A DNA stretch of 64,000 nt, from NCBI GenBank assembly GCA_035550655.1, contig DASZOU010000036.1:62001-126000 (forward strand), in the 5' to 3' direction. Within the stretch, counting starts at the first letter, position 1. Each line of letters begins with the position of its first letter. The position numbers and the translations under genes were made by a program. Origin of the DNA: DASZTV01 sp035550655. GTDB taxonomy: Bacteria > Actinomycetota > Actinomycetes > JAFAQI01. The notes under the pieces were generated by a model. The model saw only the letters and a list, made by a program, of their open reading frames with translations, had not been told where the DNA came from and made no database searches. Below, piece after piece: positions 50,959 through 60,171 of the stretch.

Positions 50959-51712
50959 CGCCGTACGGATCGCCCTGGTGTACCCCGCCGTCCTCGGGAC
51001 GTACGGCGATGGCGGCAACGCAGTCGTGCTCGCTCAACGACTGCGGTGGCGCGGCATCGACGCCGAGGTCGTGCCGGTCGAGATCGACCAGCCGCTGCCG
51101 GAGCAGGCCGACATCTACGTCCTCGGGGGCGGCGAGGACAGCGCCCAGACCCTGGCCGTGTCACGGCTTGCCGACGGCGCGCTGCGCCGCGCGGCACAAC
51201 GAGGCGCGGGGGCAACCGTCTTCGCGGTCTGCGCCGGCTTCCAGATCCTCGGTGAGACGTTTCTCGACGGCCACGGCGAGGTGCATCCAGGGCTGGGGCT
51301 CATCGACTGCCGCACCGACCGGCTGGAGGGACCTCGCGCGGTCGGCGAGCTGCTGGTCGACTCCGAAGTCGCGCAGCTGGGGGTCCTGACCGGCTACGAG
51401 AACCACGGCGGCCGGACCGTCCTCGGCTCCACTGCATCACCGCTCGGCGTCGTGCAGGCGGGGATCGGCAACGGAGCGGGAGGCGTCGACGGCGCCATCC
51501 AGGACAGCGTGTTCGCGACCTATCTGCACGGTCCTGCGCTGGCCCGCAACCCCGCGCTCGCCGACGCGCTTCTCAGCCGGACCGTCGGCCGGCTGGACCC
51601 GCTCGACGACAGCGAGATCGAGGAGCTGCGCCGCGAACGGCTGCACGCCGTCCGCACGGCAGGGAACGCTGCGCGCCGTCGGCAGTGGCGCCCGCCCGCC
51701 CGCGACGTCTAG
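50951..51712 (+). CDS. gatD: GatD, glutamine amidotransferase subunit of lipid II amidation
   Basis: A 253-residue class I-type glutaminase that supplies ammonia to MurT. The nucleophile Cys94 is in FAVCAGFQILG and the catalytic His193 in ATYLHGPALA, close to the positions in S. aureus GatD. The ATG overlaps murT by 8 bp behind AAGGTGG. The product, isoglutamine-containing lipid II, is needed for L,D- and D,D-cross-linking, and an L,D-transpeptidase gene is at the start of this window. Its stop shares CTAG with the convergent gene. Confidence 0.94.
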   Translation: MPDAVRIALVYPAVLGTYGDGGNAVVLAQRLRWRGIDAEVVPVEIDQPLPEQADIYVLGGGEDSAQTLAVSRLADGALRRAAQRGAGATVFAVCAGFQILGETFLDGHGEVHPGLGLIDCRTDRLEGPRAVGELLVDSEVAQLGVLTGYENHGGRTVLGSTASPLGVVQAGIGNGAGGVDGAIQDSVFATYLHGPALARNPALADALLSRTVGRLDPLDDSEIEELRRERLHAVRTAGNAARRRQWRPPARDV

Positions 51713-53679
51713 CCGGTCGGGGCGTCGTTGCGGCCACCGACGGCGCCGTAGACGGCGCTGAGCCCCACGACCACGGCCATGGCCGCGATCGGAACACCCG
51801 AGTCGTTGAGCGCGACCCCCAGCACCGCCGTGACGGTTGCGGCAATCGCGCCCGCGCGCAGGCCCGGCACCGAGTCCACACCTCGGACCAGCCGCGAGCG
51901 CGCGGCGAGAGCGGTTCCGATTGCGATGACAACGACGAAGGTGCCCACGGTGGGGCCGAACGTCGCGAGCACGGCATCGAGCTTGCGATGGACCTCGACA
52001 CCGGCACCGCCGTGGAGGAGCTGACCCACGAAACGCCCCACGTGTGTCTGAGACGTCGCGGGGCGCGAGTAGTCGGCAAGGGCAAGCAGAACAGCCGCGG
52101 CGACCGTGCTCCCGACGGCGAGCAGTGCGCGGCGCCAGGTGATGCGCGCCCCCTTCGTGAGGGCCACTAGCACGATTGCTCCGGGCAACAGCGAGAACAC
52201 GCCCCCGAGGTCGTCACCGAGTTGCGGCGCACCGTCAACCACCAGCGCCACGGCGGCGATCCCCGCGGCCGCGACGACGCCGCGACGGCCGCCCAGGCGC
52301 CCCCCGACGATGCCGCCGAAAAGCAGGGCCGATGTGGCGATGATCGAGAAGTCGAGGTTCCCGATTCCCCTGAACCGTCCGGCAACGATCGGGCTGTCTC
52401 CCATCGGCGCGGAGAACTGAAGATGCGCGCCGGTGAGCTGGTCGAGTACCAGCGCACCCAGCGTCACGGCCAGCGGCACCGCGAGAGCGGCCGCAGCGCT
52501 GCGTCGCGCAGCAATGCCCGTGGCCGCTGCCACGCCCAGCGCCGCGCCCACCACCAGCACGGCGAACACGGGCTGGCCCCACCGCCACCACGGCAGCCCG
52601 TTCATGACGAACACCAGCGCCGGCGCCGGGGCGAGAGCCCGCGCCAGCCAGGTCGCGACCACCTGACAGCCACGCCACGGCAGCAAGGTCAGGAGCATCA
52701 GGACAATGGCCGCGATACCCAACGTCAGGAAGGTGCGCTGGCCGAGGGTGCGTTGCGCGAACGCGTGCCGGTTATCGTCGACGTACCTCGAGTACGCCGG
52801 CACCCGATCGCCGCTCTGCTGCATCGGACGCCCGACCACCGCGGCAGGAACCGGGACATGCTCGGCGGTGAGAATCGTCGGCGCGACGTCGATCAGCTGC
52901 ACGTACGGCGCGCGTCCGGCCGCTGAGGAACGCAGCTCGGTGTGGGTCCATCCAGGACCCCGGACCGCAAAGAAGTGAAGGTTGGCACGACCGCTCGCGA
53001 TGTCGCTGATGCCGGCGACCATGACCGTCGCGGTCGGTGGGATCTTGCCGAGTGTCTGCGACAGCCACTGGTCGGTCTGGATGTCCTTCGCGATCCGCAG
53101 CGCGACCGTGGGCGCAAGCATGTAGTAGATCCGCGGATTGATCTCGGCGACGACCGCTCCGCGGGGCGCCTGCGAGGCTGCACTCAGTGCCGCTGCGGTG
53201 GACCCCGCGACCGCGCTCACCTGGCCGTCCTCGTCAGCGAGGAGCGGCACAGCGCCGCCTCCGACCGCGATCGTCCGGACGCCGGCTTGTCGCAGCGCCG
53301 TGCCCAGCAGACCGATGGTCGACTTGTACTTGGTGTGCGAGTTGGCCGCCTTCAGCGCCGGCCAGGTGCTCGGGAGGATTCGACAGTTGCCGGTGACGGA
53401 GGTGGTGCGGTTGCCCGCCGTCACGGCAAGCATCCCCGCCGCGCACCGCGTGATCCCACCAGCCGTCTTGACGCTGAGCTCGCCGACCGCCGCGCCGGCG
53501 ACGAAACGCTGCAACGTCGGCATCGAGGCGACATCGGCCCAGGAGAGGCCGGGGATGGCGAGCAGCACGGTGACGGGCGGCGAGCCCGACGGCGGGGCAC
53601 CTGCCAGCCCGGCCCCGGGCACGGCGAGCACGAAGCAGAACGCGGCCGCGAGCAAGGCCGCCCCCCGGCGAAGGATCAC
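51709..53679 (-). CDS. Polytopic membrane protein with alkaline-phosphatase-like extracellular domain
   Basis: A 656-residue exported protein. A signal peptide (1-26) leads to an extracytoplasmic domain of about 290 residues with the alkaline-phosphatase-superfamily look: VLLAIPGLSWADV at its start and YVQLIDVAPTILTAEHVPVPA at its end. Its metal-binding residues are not clear, so it may be inactive. Then come about nine or ten membrane helices to the C-terminus. The GTG start overlaps the stop of an M16-peptidase-like gene (GTGA), so all three are one operon. Role unknown; transfer or recognition of a phospho-group on an envelope molecule is a guess. Confidence 0.75.
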   Translation of the reverse strand: MILRRGAALLAAAFCFVLAVPGAGLAGAPPSGSPPVTVLLAIPGLSWADVASMPTLQRFVAGAAVGELSVKTAGGITRCAAGMLAVTAGNRTTSVTGNCRILPSTWPALKAANSHTKYKSTIGLLGTALRQAGVRTIAVGGGAVPLLADEDGQVSAVAGSTAAALSAASQAPRGAVVAEINPRIYYMLAPTVALRIAKDIQTDQWLSQTLGKIPPTATVMVAGISDIASGRANLHFFAVRGPGWTHTELRSSAAGRAPYVQLIDVAPTILTAEHVPVPAAVVGRPMQQSGDRVPAYSRYVDDNRHAFAQRTLGQRTFLTLGIAAIVLMLLTLLPWRGCQVVATWLARALAPAPALVFVMNGLPWWRWGQPVFAVLVVGAALGVAAATGIAARRSAAAALAVPLAVTLGALVLDQLTGAHLQFSAPMGDSPIVAGRFRGIGNLDFSIIATSALLFGGIVGGRLGGRRGVVAAAGIAAVALVVDGAPQLGDDLGGVFSLLPGAIVLVALTKGARITWRRALLAVGSTVAAAVLLALADYSRPATSQTHVGRFVGQLLHGGAGVEVHRKLDAVLATFGPTVGTFVVVIAIGTALAARSRLVRGVDSVPGLRAGAIAATVTAVLGVALNDSGVPIAAMAVVVGLSAVYGAVGGRNDAPTG

Positions 53680-55022
53680 TGGTCGTCGCGGATGATCTCG
53701 ACCGAGCCGAGATCGAGAGCTTCGAGATCCTTTTCGAAGCCGGAGGCGTCACCGACCACCACCGTGACGAGGTCATCCGGGTGAAGCCGTTGGCTGGCGG
53801 TCGCATTGACCTCGTCGAGCGTCACGTCAAGGATCCGGGCCCGAAGCGCGTCGAAGTGGTCGTCCGCGAAACCGTGAACGATCACGTCGCCGAGGCCGGC
53901 CGCGACCGAGCCCACCCCGGCGAAGTTCACCGGGAAGACTCCAGCGCGGTAGGACCTCGCCTGCTCCAGCTCCTCGGACGTGATGCCCTCACGCTGCACG
54001 CGTTCGATCTCGGCGAGCATGTCCTCCAGCGCGGGAACGGTCACTTCACTCTGGACGGCGGCCCGCGCTGCGAAGACACCGCCGTGCTTGCGGGTGTCGA
54101 AGCCGCCGAACGCGCCGTACGCGTAGCCCTTCTCCTCGCGCAGCTTCATGTTCAGCCGGGACGAGAACATGCCACCGAGGACGAGCGCCATCGTCGTCAT
54201 GGCGACGTAGTCGTCGACGGCCCGAGGTGGGCCGTCGTGGCCCATCATGACCACCGACTGGACGGACCCGGGCCGGTCGACCACGACCACTCGACGACCG
54301 GGTTGACGTGGCGCGATGACCGGAGCGGGCAGTGCAGCGCGGTCGCCGTCCCAACCGTCGAAGACCACCCGCCCGAGGGCGTCGAGGTCGACGACCTCGA
54401 GATCACCGACGATCACCAGGGTCACGGCATCCTTGCGGAGTCGGGCATCTCGGTAGCCGCGGATGGCTGCGGGGTCGAGAGCCTCCAACGTCTCGGGCGC
54501 GCCCCCGTCCGGGTAGGCATACCGGCTCTCCGGCTGGAACAAGGCAGCGGCGAGGGCCTCAGCGGCAAGCACTGCCGGCTGGCTGCGTTCGAGGCTGATC
54601 TCGTCGATCCGCTCGTCCAGCACGCGCTCGACGTCGTCGTCACTGAACACGGCCGACCTCGCGGCATCGGCAAGCAGCTGAGTCGCCGCAGCGAGCTCAC
54701 CGGTGGGGACCTCGAATCCGACGCGCAGCGAGTCCCAGTCGGTGGACGACCGCCAGGTCGCGCCGATGCGCTCACCGGCCACGCCGAACTCATACGAGTT
54801 GCGCCCGCCGGCACCTTCGGACATGGCCCGCGCGACGATCTCCGACACACCGGCCTGGTCGGAGGGTTCGAGCACGGCACCCGCGTCGACGACCAGGGAG
54901 GTGACGGCCAGCGGCCTGCCGGGAAGGTGCGCCGTGAGCATCCGGCCGCCTGCGACGTTGCGCCGCTCGAACTTCGGGAACGTCCACGGCCTCGGAGCAC
55001 CCACCTCAGGGCGAGTTGTCAT
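53676..55022 (-). CDS. M16-family peptidase-like subunit lacking the zinc motif
   Basis: A 448-residue M16-fold protein. The usual HxxEH is absent: the matching N-terminal region reads QAGVSEIVARAMSEGAG. The rest of the fold is there, including LREEKGYAYGAFGG typical of the second half. Such inactive chains pair with an active one, as in bacterial M16B heterodimers. The active partner is the preceding gene, whose stop overlaps this ATG (ATGA). It overlaps the phosphatase-like membrane gene by 4 bp on its other side. Confidence 0.9.
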   Translation of the reverse strand: MTTRPEVGAPRPWTFPKFERRNVAGGRMLTAHLPGRPLAVTSLVVDAGAVLEPSDQAGVSEIVARAMSEGAGGRNSYEFGVAGERIGATWRSSTDWDSLRVGFEVPTGELAAATQLLADAARSAVFSDDDVERVLDERIDEISLERSQPAVLAAEALAAALFQPESRYAYPDGGAPETLEALDPAAIRGYRDARLRKDAVTLVIVGDLEVVDLDALGRVVFDGWDGDRAALPAPVIAPRQPGRRVVVVDRPGSVQSVVMMGHDGPPRAVDDYVAMTTMALVLGGMFSSRLNMKLREEKGYAYGAFGGFDTRKHGGVFAARAAVQSEVTVPALEDMLAEIERVQREGITSEELEQARSYRAGVFPVNFAGVGSVAAGLGDVIVHGFADDHFDALRARILDVTLDEVNATASQRLHPDDLVTVVVGDASGFEKDLEALDLGSVEIIRDDQ

Positions 55023-56341
55023 GCCGCTGCTTCCTGCTCGTCGCTCACGGCCGGCACGAACGTCAGCACCACCCGGTTGTCCGGGCGCATCACGTCGGCC
55101 ACGACCTCACGAACCTGGGCCGGCGTCACGGCGAGAACCCGAGGCAGCGCGTCGTTCACGAGCCGCGGATCGCCGAGCAGCGTTGCGAACTGGTTGAAGG
55201 TGTCTGCCCGGCCGTCGACCGAGGCGAGATGGTGCAGCCAGTGGCTGGTGAGCAGCGCCTTGGCTCGAACCAGCTCGTCGTCGTCGAGGTCGGCAACGAT
55301 GCGTGAGACCTCGTCGTGGTAGGCCGCCTCCAGCCGCTCGATCGCTACCCCCTCGCGGGCCGGCAGGTCGGCGATGGTCAGCGTCGCGCCACCGATGAAC
55401 GGCCAGGACTCCACGATCGCGTCGCCCGGTTGCATGAGCTGTTGGTCCAACACCAGCGACTTGTAGAGGCGACTGCCCCGACCGCCTCCGAGAACCGCGG
55501 CAGCAACCTGCATCGCGTCGTACTCCGCACTGCCGAACGGCGCCGTGCGGTAGGCGACGAAGCTGCGCGGTACGGGGACGCGGTCCTCGACGGTACGGCG
55601 GACCTCGGCACCGAGCCGGGGCGCGATGTCGGTAGCCGGCGGCTCCGGAAAGCTGCCCTTCGACGGAATCGGTCCGAAGTACTTCTTCGCGAGCTCGAGG
55701 GCTTCGGCTGCGTCGACGTCGCCGACGATCGCGAGCGACGCGTTGTCCGGGGCGTACCACGTCGAGTAGAAGTTGCGCGCGTCGATCAGCTCGGCGGCGT
55801 CCAGGTCCTGCATCGACCCGATCGTCGAGTGGTGGTACGGATGGCCGGGCGGGTAGGCCAGCTCGTGCAGGAGGTCGAGCGCGGAGCCGTAGGGCTGGTT
55901 GTCCCGGGTCTGCCGCTTCTCGTTCTTGACGACGTCGCGCTGGTTGTCGAGGTTGTCCTGGTCGAGCGCGTCGAGCAGGCCGCCCATCCGGTCCGCCTCG
56001 AGCCAGAGCGCGGTGGCCAGGTGGTGGGACGGCACCGTCTCGTAGTAGTTGGTGCGGTCGCACCATGTCGTGCCGTTGAGCGTTCCGCCGGCGGCGTTGA
56101 CGAGGGCGAAGTGCTCCCCTCGGGCCACGTTGGCGGAGCCCTGGAACATCAGGTGCTCGAAAAGATGAGCGAACCCGGTCCGGCCCGGGGTCTCGTGGCG
56201 TGAGCCGACGTCATACCAGACGTTCACCGCGACAACCGGCGCCAGCCGGTCCTCGCTGATGATGACGTTCAGCCCATTGTCGAGCGTGTGGGTGGTGAGC
56301 TCATAGGTTGGCAGCGACGGCACGGCCGCCAGCGTATCCAC
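55019..56341 (-). CDS. M16-family zinc peptidase (active subunit)
   Basis: A 440-residue inverzincin peptidase. HLFEH at residues 59-63 is the inverted HxxEH zinc motif, preceded by DVGSRHETPGRTG as in the processing-peptidase family. It likely cleaves short peptides or remnants as a dimer with the following inactive subunit (ATGA overlap). No signal peptide is visible, so it probably works in the cytoplasm. The start is a GTG. Confidence 0.92.
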   Translation of the reverse strand: MDTLAAVPSLPTYELTTHTLDNGLNVIISEDRLAPVVAVNVWYDVGSRHETPGRTGFAHLFEHLMFQGSANVARGEHFALVNAAGGTLNGTTWCDRTNYYETVPSHHLATALWLEADRMGGLLDALDQDNLDNQRDVVKNEKRQTRDNQPYGSALDLLHELAYPPGHPYHHSTIGSMQDLDAAELIDARNFYSTWYAPDNASLAIVGDVDAAEALELAKKYFGPIPSKGSFPEPPATDIAPRLGAEVRRTVEDRVPVPRSFVAYRTAPFGSAEYDAMQVAAAVLGGGRGSRLYKSLVLDQQLMQPGDAIVESWPFIGGATLTIADLPAREGVAIERLEAAYHDEVSRIVADLDDDELVRAKALLTSHWLHHLASVDGRADTFNQFATLLGDPRLVNDALPRVLAVTPAQVREVVADVMRPDNRVVLTFVPAVSDEQEAAA

Positions 56342-56359
56342 GCCTCGACCGCAGGAGCG

Positions 56360-57898
56360 TCAGTTGACCTGACGGTCACGGTCGGACCAGTACGGCTCAC
56401 GCAGCCGGAACTTCTGCACCTTGCCGGTGGCCGTGCGCGGGATCGCGTCGACGAAGTCGATCGACGTCGGTGCCTTGTAACCGGCCATGCGTTGCTTGCA
56501 GTGGGCGATCAGATCGGCCTCGCTGCACTCGCTGCCGGGCGCCCGCACGACGATTGCCTTGATCGTCTCGCCCCACTTCTCGTCCGGCACGCCGATCACC
56601 GCACACTCGGCGACGCCCGCCGCGGCGTACAGGCAGTCCTCCACCTCGATCGAGGACACGTTCTCGCCGCCGGTGATGATGATGTCCTTCTTGCGGTCGG
56701 AGATCGTGAGGTAACCCTGCTCGTCGATCAGGCCGCCGTCACCGGTGTGGAACCAGCCCCCGGCCAAGGCCGCGGCCGTGGCTTCCGGCTGCTGCCAGTA
56801 GCCCTCCAGGACCACATTGCTGCGCGCGAGGACCTCGCCGGCGTCGCTGATCTGCAGCTTCACGCCGATGGCGGGCGCGCCGGCCCGACCCAGATCCTTG
56901 GAGATCTCGGTGATCGGCTTGCCGGCGTCCTCGCGCTGCCGCCGGTTGATCGTGAGCAGCGGCGAGGTTTCGGTCAGTCCATAGATCTCGCAGAACTCCC
57001 AGCCGAGCTCGTCCTCGATCCGCTCGATCGTCTTCGACGGCGGCGGCGCCCCGGCGCAGATGACGCGTGCCACCCGGTCGGAACCGGGGATCGGGCCGTC
57101 CCAGCTCGGTGCGGCATCCAGGACGGCATTGACCACCGCCGGCGCCGCACACATGAAGGTGACCTTGCGCTGCTCGACCCGGCGGAGGATCTCGGCGCCG
57201 TCGACCTTGCGCAGCACGACCTGCGGCACCCCCAGCGCCGCGGCGGTGTAGAGCATGCCCCAGCCGTTCGCGTGGAACATTGGCAGCGTGTGCAGGTAGG
57301 TGTCCCAGTCGCTGACGCCGGCGTGCAGCCCGAAGGTGAGCGCGTTCACCCAGATGTTGCGGTGCGTGATCTGCACGCCCTTGGGGCGGGCGGTCGTGCC
57401 GCTGGTGTAGTTGATCGTCGCGGTCGCGTCCTCCGACGCGTCTGCCCACGGCTGCGGCTCACGGTCGAAGCGAAGCAGCGCGTCGTCGCTCTCCGCGCCG
57501 AGCAGGAACCGGTGCTTCGCGGTGACCGTCGGGATGTCCTGGTTGGTCTCGGGATCGACCAGGAGCACCGAGGCGCCGGAGTGCTCGACGATGTACTCGA
57601 CTTCCTCGGTCCGCAACCGGAAGTTGATCGGTACGAGGACGCGACCCGAGCTCGGCACGGCGTAGAACAGGTCGAGCAGGCGTGCCGCGTTGGGCGACAC
57701 GACCGCCACGCGCTCCCCCGCACCGACCCCGAGCTCGTCCAGCCCGGCCTGCAGCGCGCGTGCGCGCCGGGCGACCTCCCGGTAGGTCAGCTCACCGAGT
57801 GAGTCGTCGCAGGTCGGTTCGTCGATGACACCGACCCGGTCGGCGTAGACGGTCTCCGCCCGGTCGAGAAAGTCAGAAGAAAGCAGCGGCACCTTCAT
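56360..57898 (-). CDS. Acyl-CoA ligase (fatty-acid--CoA ligase family)
   Basis: A 512-residue AMP-forming ligase. Motifs: INYTSGTTARPKGV (P-loop-like), EIYGLTETSP, GWFHTGDGGLID and the hinge region DRKKDIIITGGENVSS, with the catalytic-lysine segment RTATGKVQKFRL. It activates a carboxylic acid to its CoA ester; medium- or long-chain fatty acids are typical. It lies 18 bp ahead of the M16 genes on the same strand, with no obvious link in function. Confidence 0.93.
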   Translation of the reverse strand: MKVPLLSSDFLDRAETVYADRVGVIDEPTCDDSLGELTYREVARRARALQAGLDELGVGAGERVAVVSPNAARLLDLFYAVPSSGRVLVPINFRLRTEEVEYIVEHSGASVLLVDPETNQDIPTVTAKHRFLLGAESDDALLRFDREPQPWADASEDATATINYTSGTTARPKGVQITHRNIWVNALTFGLHAGVSDWDTYLHTLPMFHANGWGMLYTAAALGVPQVVLRKVDGAEILRRVEQRKVTFMCAAPAVVNAVLDAAPSWDGPIPGSDRVARVICAGAPPPSKTIERIEDELGWEFCEIYGLTETSPLLTINRRQREDAGKPITEISKDLGRAGAPAIGVKLQISDAGEVLARSNVVLEGYWQQPEATAAALAGGWFHTGDGGLIDEQGYLTISDRKKDIIITGGENVSSIEVEDCLYAAAGVAECAVIGVPDEKWGETIKAIVVRAPGSECSEADLIAHCKQRMAGYKAPTSIDFVDAIPRTATGKVQKFRLREPYWSDRDRQVN

Positions 57899-57924
57899 GC
57901 GCGGGAGACTAACGCTCCCGGTGG

Positions 57925-58947
57925 CTACTTCACGATGACCACTGGCGTCGCGCGCCAGCCGCGCTGGACGGCGAGACTGGTCGGCGCTTGATGGATCACT
58001 GCTCCGCCGAAGGCAGCTCCCGCGACCGATCCGTGGACACCGGAAACATGCACCTTTCCAGCCTTGGTCCGGAAGTGCACGTGCTTGTGCCCGTAGACCA
58101 GCGCTTGGCCAAGGTCGCCGAACGGCCCGTGCGAGCCGATGACGAAGGTCGCGCCGCCGTCCAGCGGCACGAACGCGGTACGGGCGGTGATCCCGTCGTC
58201 CTCTCCACCCTCACCGAAAGCGGCATACCTCGCGAGCGGTCGACCGCCGTCGGAGATCGTGAAGCTCGCGGGAAGGTGCAGCTTGACGCCCCTCGACGCT
58301 CCGTACTTGAAGTACGTCGCCCGACCCGTCTGGGCGAGCCGCACCAGATATCCGGCAGGTCCGGTCGCGATCTCTCGAGGTGTCGTGGCGTGGGGATAGG
58401 ACAAGGGCAACTGGGTCACCGCACCACCTTGCATCGTGCGCCGGAACAGTCCCGTCGGCTCACCAGGGGTCGCCGACTGAGGGTCCACCGTCTGATAGAC
58501 CGCCGCACCGCGCGCAGCGCCGATGAAGACCTCGTTGGCGGCAAGCTCGAAGGAACCGGAGGTGTGCTTCGCGAGGTCCCACCAATAGATCCGACTCGCA
58601 TCGTTGGGCGCGTGCTGGTCGTTGCCCGGGAATCCGCTTCGGGCCCGGCCCAGCAATGTTGACCCGTCGAGGGAGTAGTCGAGGCCGCCGACCTGCTCGT
58701 CGTCGTGCCCGATGACCCTGTGACCCAGCCGTCGATCGACCTCAACCAGGTTCTGGGTCGGCTCGTACTGGCCGCCGACGGTGTAGTGATCGGTGAGATA
58801 GACCAGATAGTGGTCGTCGCCCGCGATGAAGTCGATGATTCGCTTGTCGCGGACGGTGCCGGTCGCGGCAGCGACCGGCACCAGCCCCATCATTGCGGCT
58901 GCGGCTACCGTGAGGAGGGAACCCGCTCTCAAGTAAGCACGTCTCAT
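57925..58947 (-). CDS. Secreted protein, paralogue of the gene at 12424
   Basis: A 340-residue exported protein of unknown function. A signal peptide with cleavage near AAA-TG (about residue 29) is followed by an all-beta-like mature region. The segments DDHYLVY, YWWDLAKHTSG, GPAGYLVR and PLDGGA occur in the same order as in the protein at 12424-13491. Together with similar length this indicates common descent. The fold may be a beta-propeller. No enzyme motif is seen. It stands before the acyl-CoA ligase gene with a 26-bp gap. Confidence 0.75.
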   Translation of the reverse strand: MRRAYLRAGSLLTVAAAAMMGLVPVAAATGTVRDKRIIDFIAGDDHYLVYLTDHYTVGGQYEPTQNLVEVDRRLGHRVIGHDDEQVGGLDYSLDGSTLLGRARSGFPGNDQHAPNDASRIYWWDLAKHTSGSFELAANEVFIGAARGAAVYQTVDPQSATPGEPTGLFRRTMQGGAVTQLPLSYPHATTPREIATGPAGYLVRLAQTGRATYFKYGASRGVKLHLPASFTISDGGRPLARYAAFGEGGEDDGITARTAFVPLDGGATFVIGSHGPFGDLGQALVYGHKHVHFRTKAGKVHVSGVHGSVAGAAFGGAVIHQAPTSLAVQRGWRATPVVIVK

Positions 58948-59020
58948 GCCGCTCCCACGATTGCAAGGCCACCGAAGTTGACCTGACTTGGTGCGATACG
59001 CCCAATATGACTACAACTGA

Positions 59021-59401
59021 CTACGTAGGTGGACCTGTCCCCACTGCCGGCGCCCACGAGGGCCTCGGAATCAGGCAGAACGGATGGCCCGCGGGATCGG
59101 CGTAGACGTCCCCTGAGAGCCGCGAGGCTCCGAGCGCCAACACCTCCTGGCCGGCGACCGCGAGGTCGTCGACCATCACGTCGAGGTGAGCCTGCTGCGG
59201 CACGTCAGCCGTCGGCCAGGTCGGCGCGACGTGATCAGGAGCCAGCTGGAACGCCAGTCCGGATGACCGGTCGTCGCGCGCCACGACGCAGAAGTCGGCG
59301 CTGCGATAGGTCACGGGCTGGCCGAGCACGGCGGCGTAGAACTCCGCCAGCCGCGCCGGGTCCGGGCAGTCGAGGATGACGTGATGGAGGCGGCCGATCA
59401 T
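59021..59401 (-). CDS. VOC/glyoxalase family protein
   Basis: A 126-residue vicinal-oxygen-chelate protein with the beta-alpha-beta-beta-beta repeats: LHHVILDCPDPARLAEFYAAVLG at the start, HLDVMVDDL in the middle and YADPAGHPFCL at the end. His of LHHV, His of AHLDV and a C-terminal acidic residue could bind a metal. Members include glyoxalases, dioxygenases and resistance proteins. Its start overlaps the sirtuin stop (ATGA). Confidence 0.88.
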   Translation of the reverse strand: MIGRLHHVILDCPDPARLAEFYAAVLGQPVTYRSADFCVVARDDRSSGLAFQLAPDHVAPTWPTADVPQQAHLDVMVDDLAVAGQEVLALGASRLSGDVYADPAGHPFCLIPRPSWAPAVGTGPPT

Positions 59402-60171
59402 GCCGACGCCGCCGCGACGAGAGCCGGAAGGGCTTCGCCGATCGGCTGTCTGATCACGGCATCGGCGAGGCCGTCGTACGGCGTCTCCTGGGCGTTGATG
59501 ATGACCAGGCGCGCGCCGCTCTGCGTCGCGATCTCGCAGAGTCCTGCGACCGGGTGCACCGTCAGTGAGGTACCGATCGCCAGGAACAGCTCGCAGTCAG
59601 CGGCCGCCTCGAACGCCGCGCGGATCACCTTCTCGTCGAGGGCCTGGCCGAAGGAGATCGTGGCCGACTTCACAATGCCGCCGCACACTGCGCAGGCGGG
59701 GTCGGCCTCCCCGGCGCGGACGCGGTCGAGGATCTCCTCCATCGGCCGGCGGTCGTTGCACGTCAGGCACTGCGCAAACCAGATCGTGCCGTGCACCTCG
59801 ATGACCAGGTCCGGGCTGTTACCTGCCCGCTGGTGGAGGCCGTCGATGTTCTGGGTGACCAGCGCGCGCAACCGGCCCGAACGTTCGAGGTCGACCAAAG
59901 CGCGGTGACCGACGTTGGGAGCCGCCTGCCACGCCGGGTTCTCGAGCCGGTTCAGCCACGACGCACGACGTACGTCGGGGTCGGCGAGGTAGTGGGAGAG
60001 CGTGGCGAGCCGCTCGGCCTCCGGGTTGCGGGTCCAGACGCCGTTCGGCCCGCGGAAGTCAGGGATCCCCGAGTCCGTGCTGATCCCCGCACCGGTGAGG
60101 ACGGTGATGCGCTCGGCCGCGCGCACCCATTCGGCGGTCGGGCCCAGCGCGCCGACGACCTGGTCGCTCAT
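59398..60171 (-). CDS. cobB: NAD-dependent protein deacylase (sirtuin)
   Basis: A 257-residue sirtuin. NAD site GAGIS at 27-31 with SGIPDFRG, TQNIDGLHQRAG at 107-118, catalytic His127 in VEVHG, and four zinc cysteines (135, 138, 160, 163). It removes acetyl or other acyl groups from lysines, with acetyl-CoA synthetase as the classic target; an acsA gene is in this window at 23.1 kb. It is translationally coupled to an alpha/beta hydrolase before and a VOC protein after (ATGA overlaps). Confidence 0.94.
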   Translation of the reverse strand: MSDQVVGALGPTAEWVRAAERITVLTGAGISTDSGIPDFRGPNGVWTRNPEAERLATLSHYLADPDVRRASWLNRLENPAWQAAPNVGHRALVDLERSGRLRALVTQNIDGLHQRAGNSPDLVIEVHGTIWFAQCLTCNDRRPMEEILDRVRAGEADPACAVCGGIVKSATISFGQALDEKVIRAAFEAAADCELFLAIGTSLTVHPVAGLCEIATQSGARLVIINAQETPYDGLADAVIRQPIGEALPALVAAASA

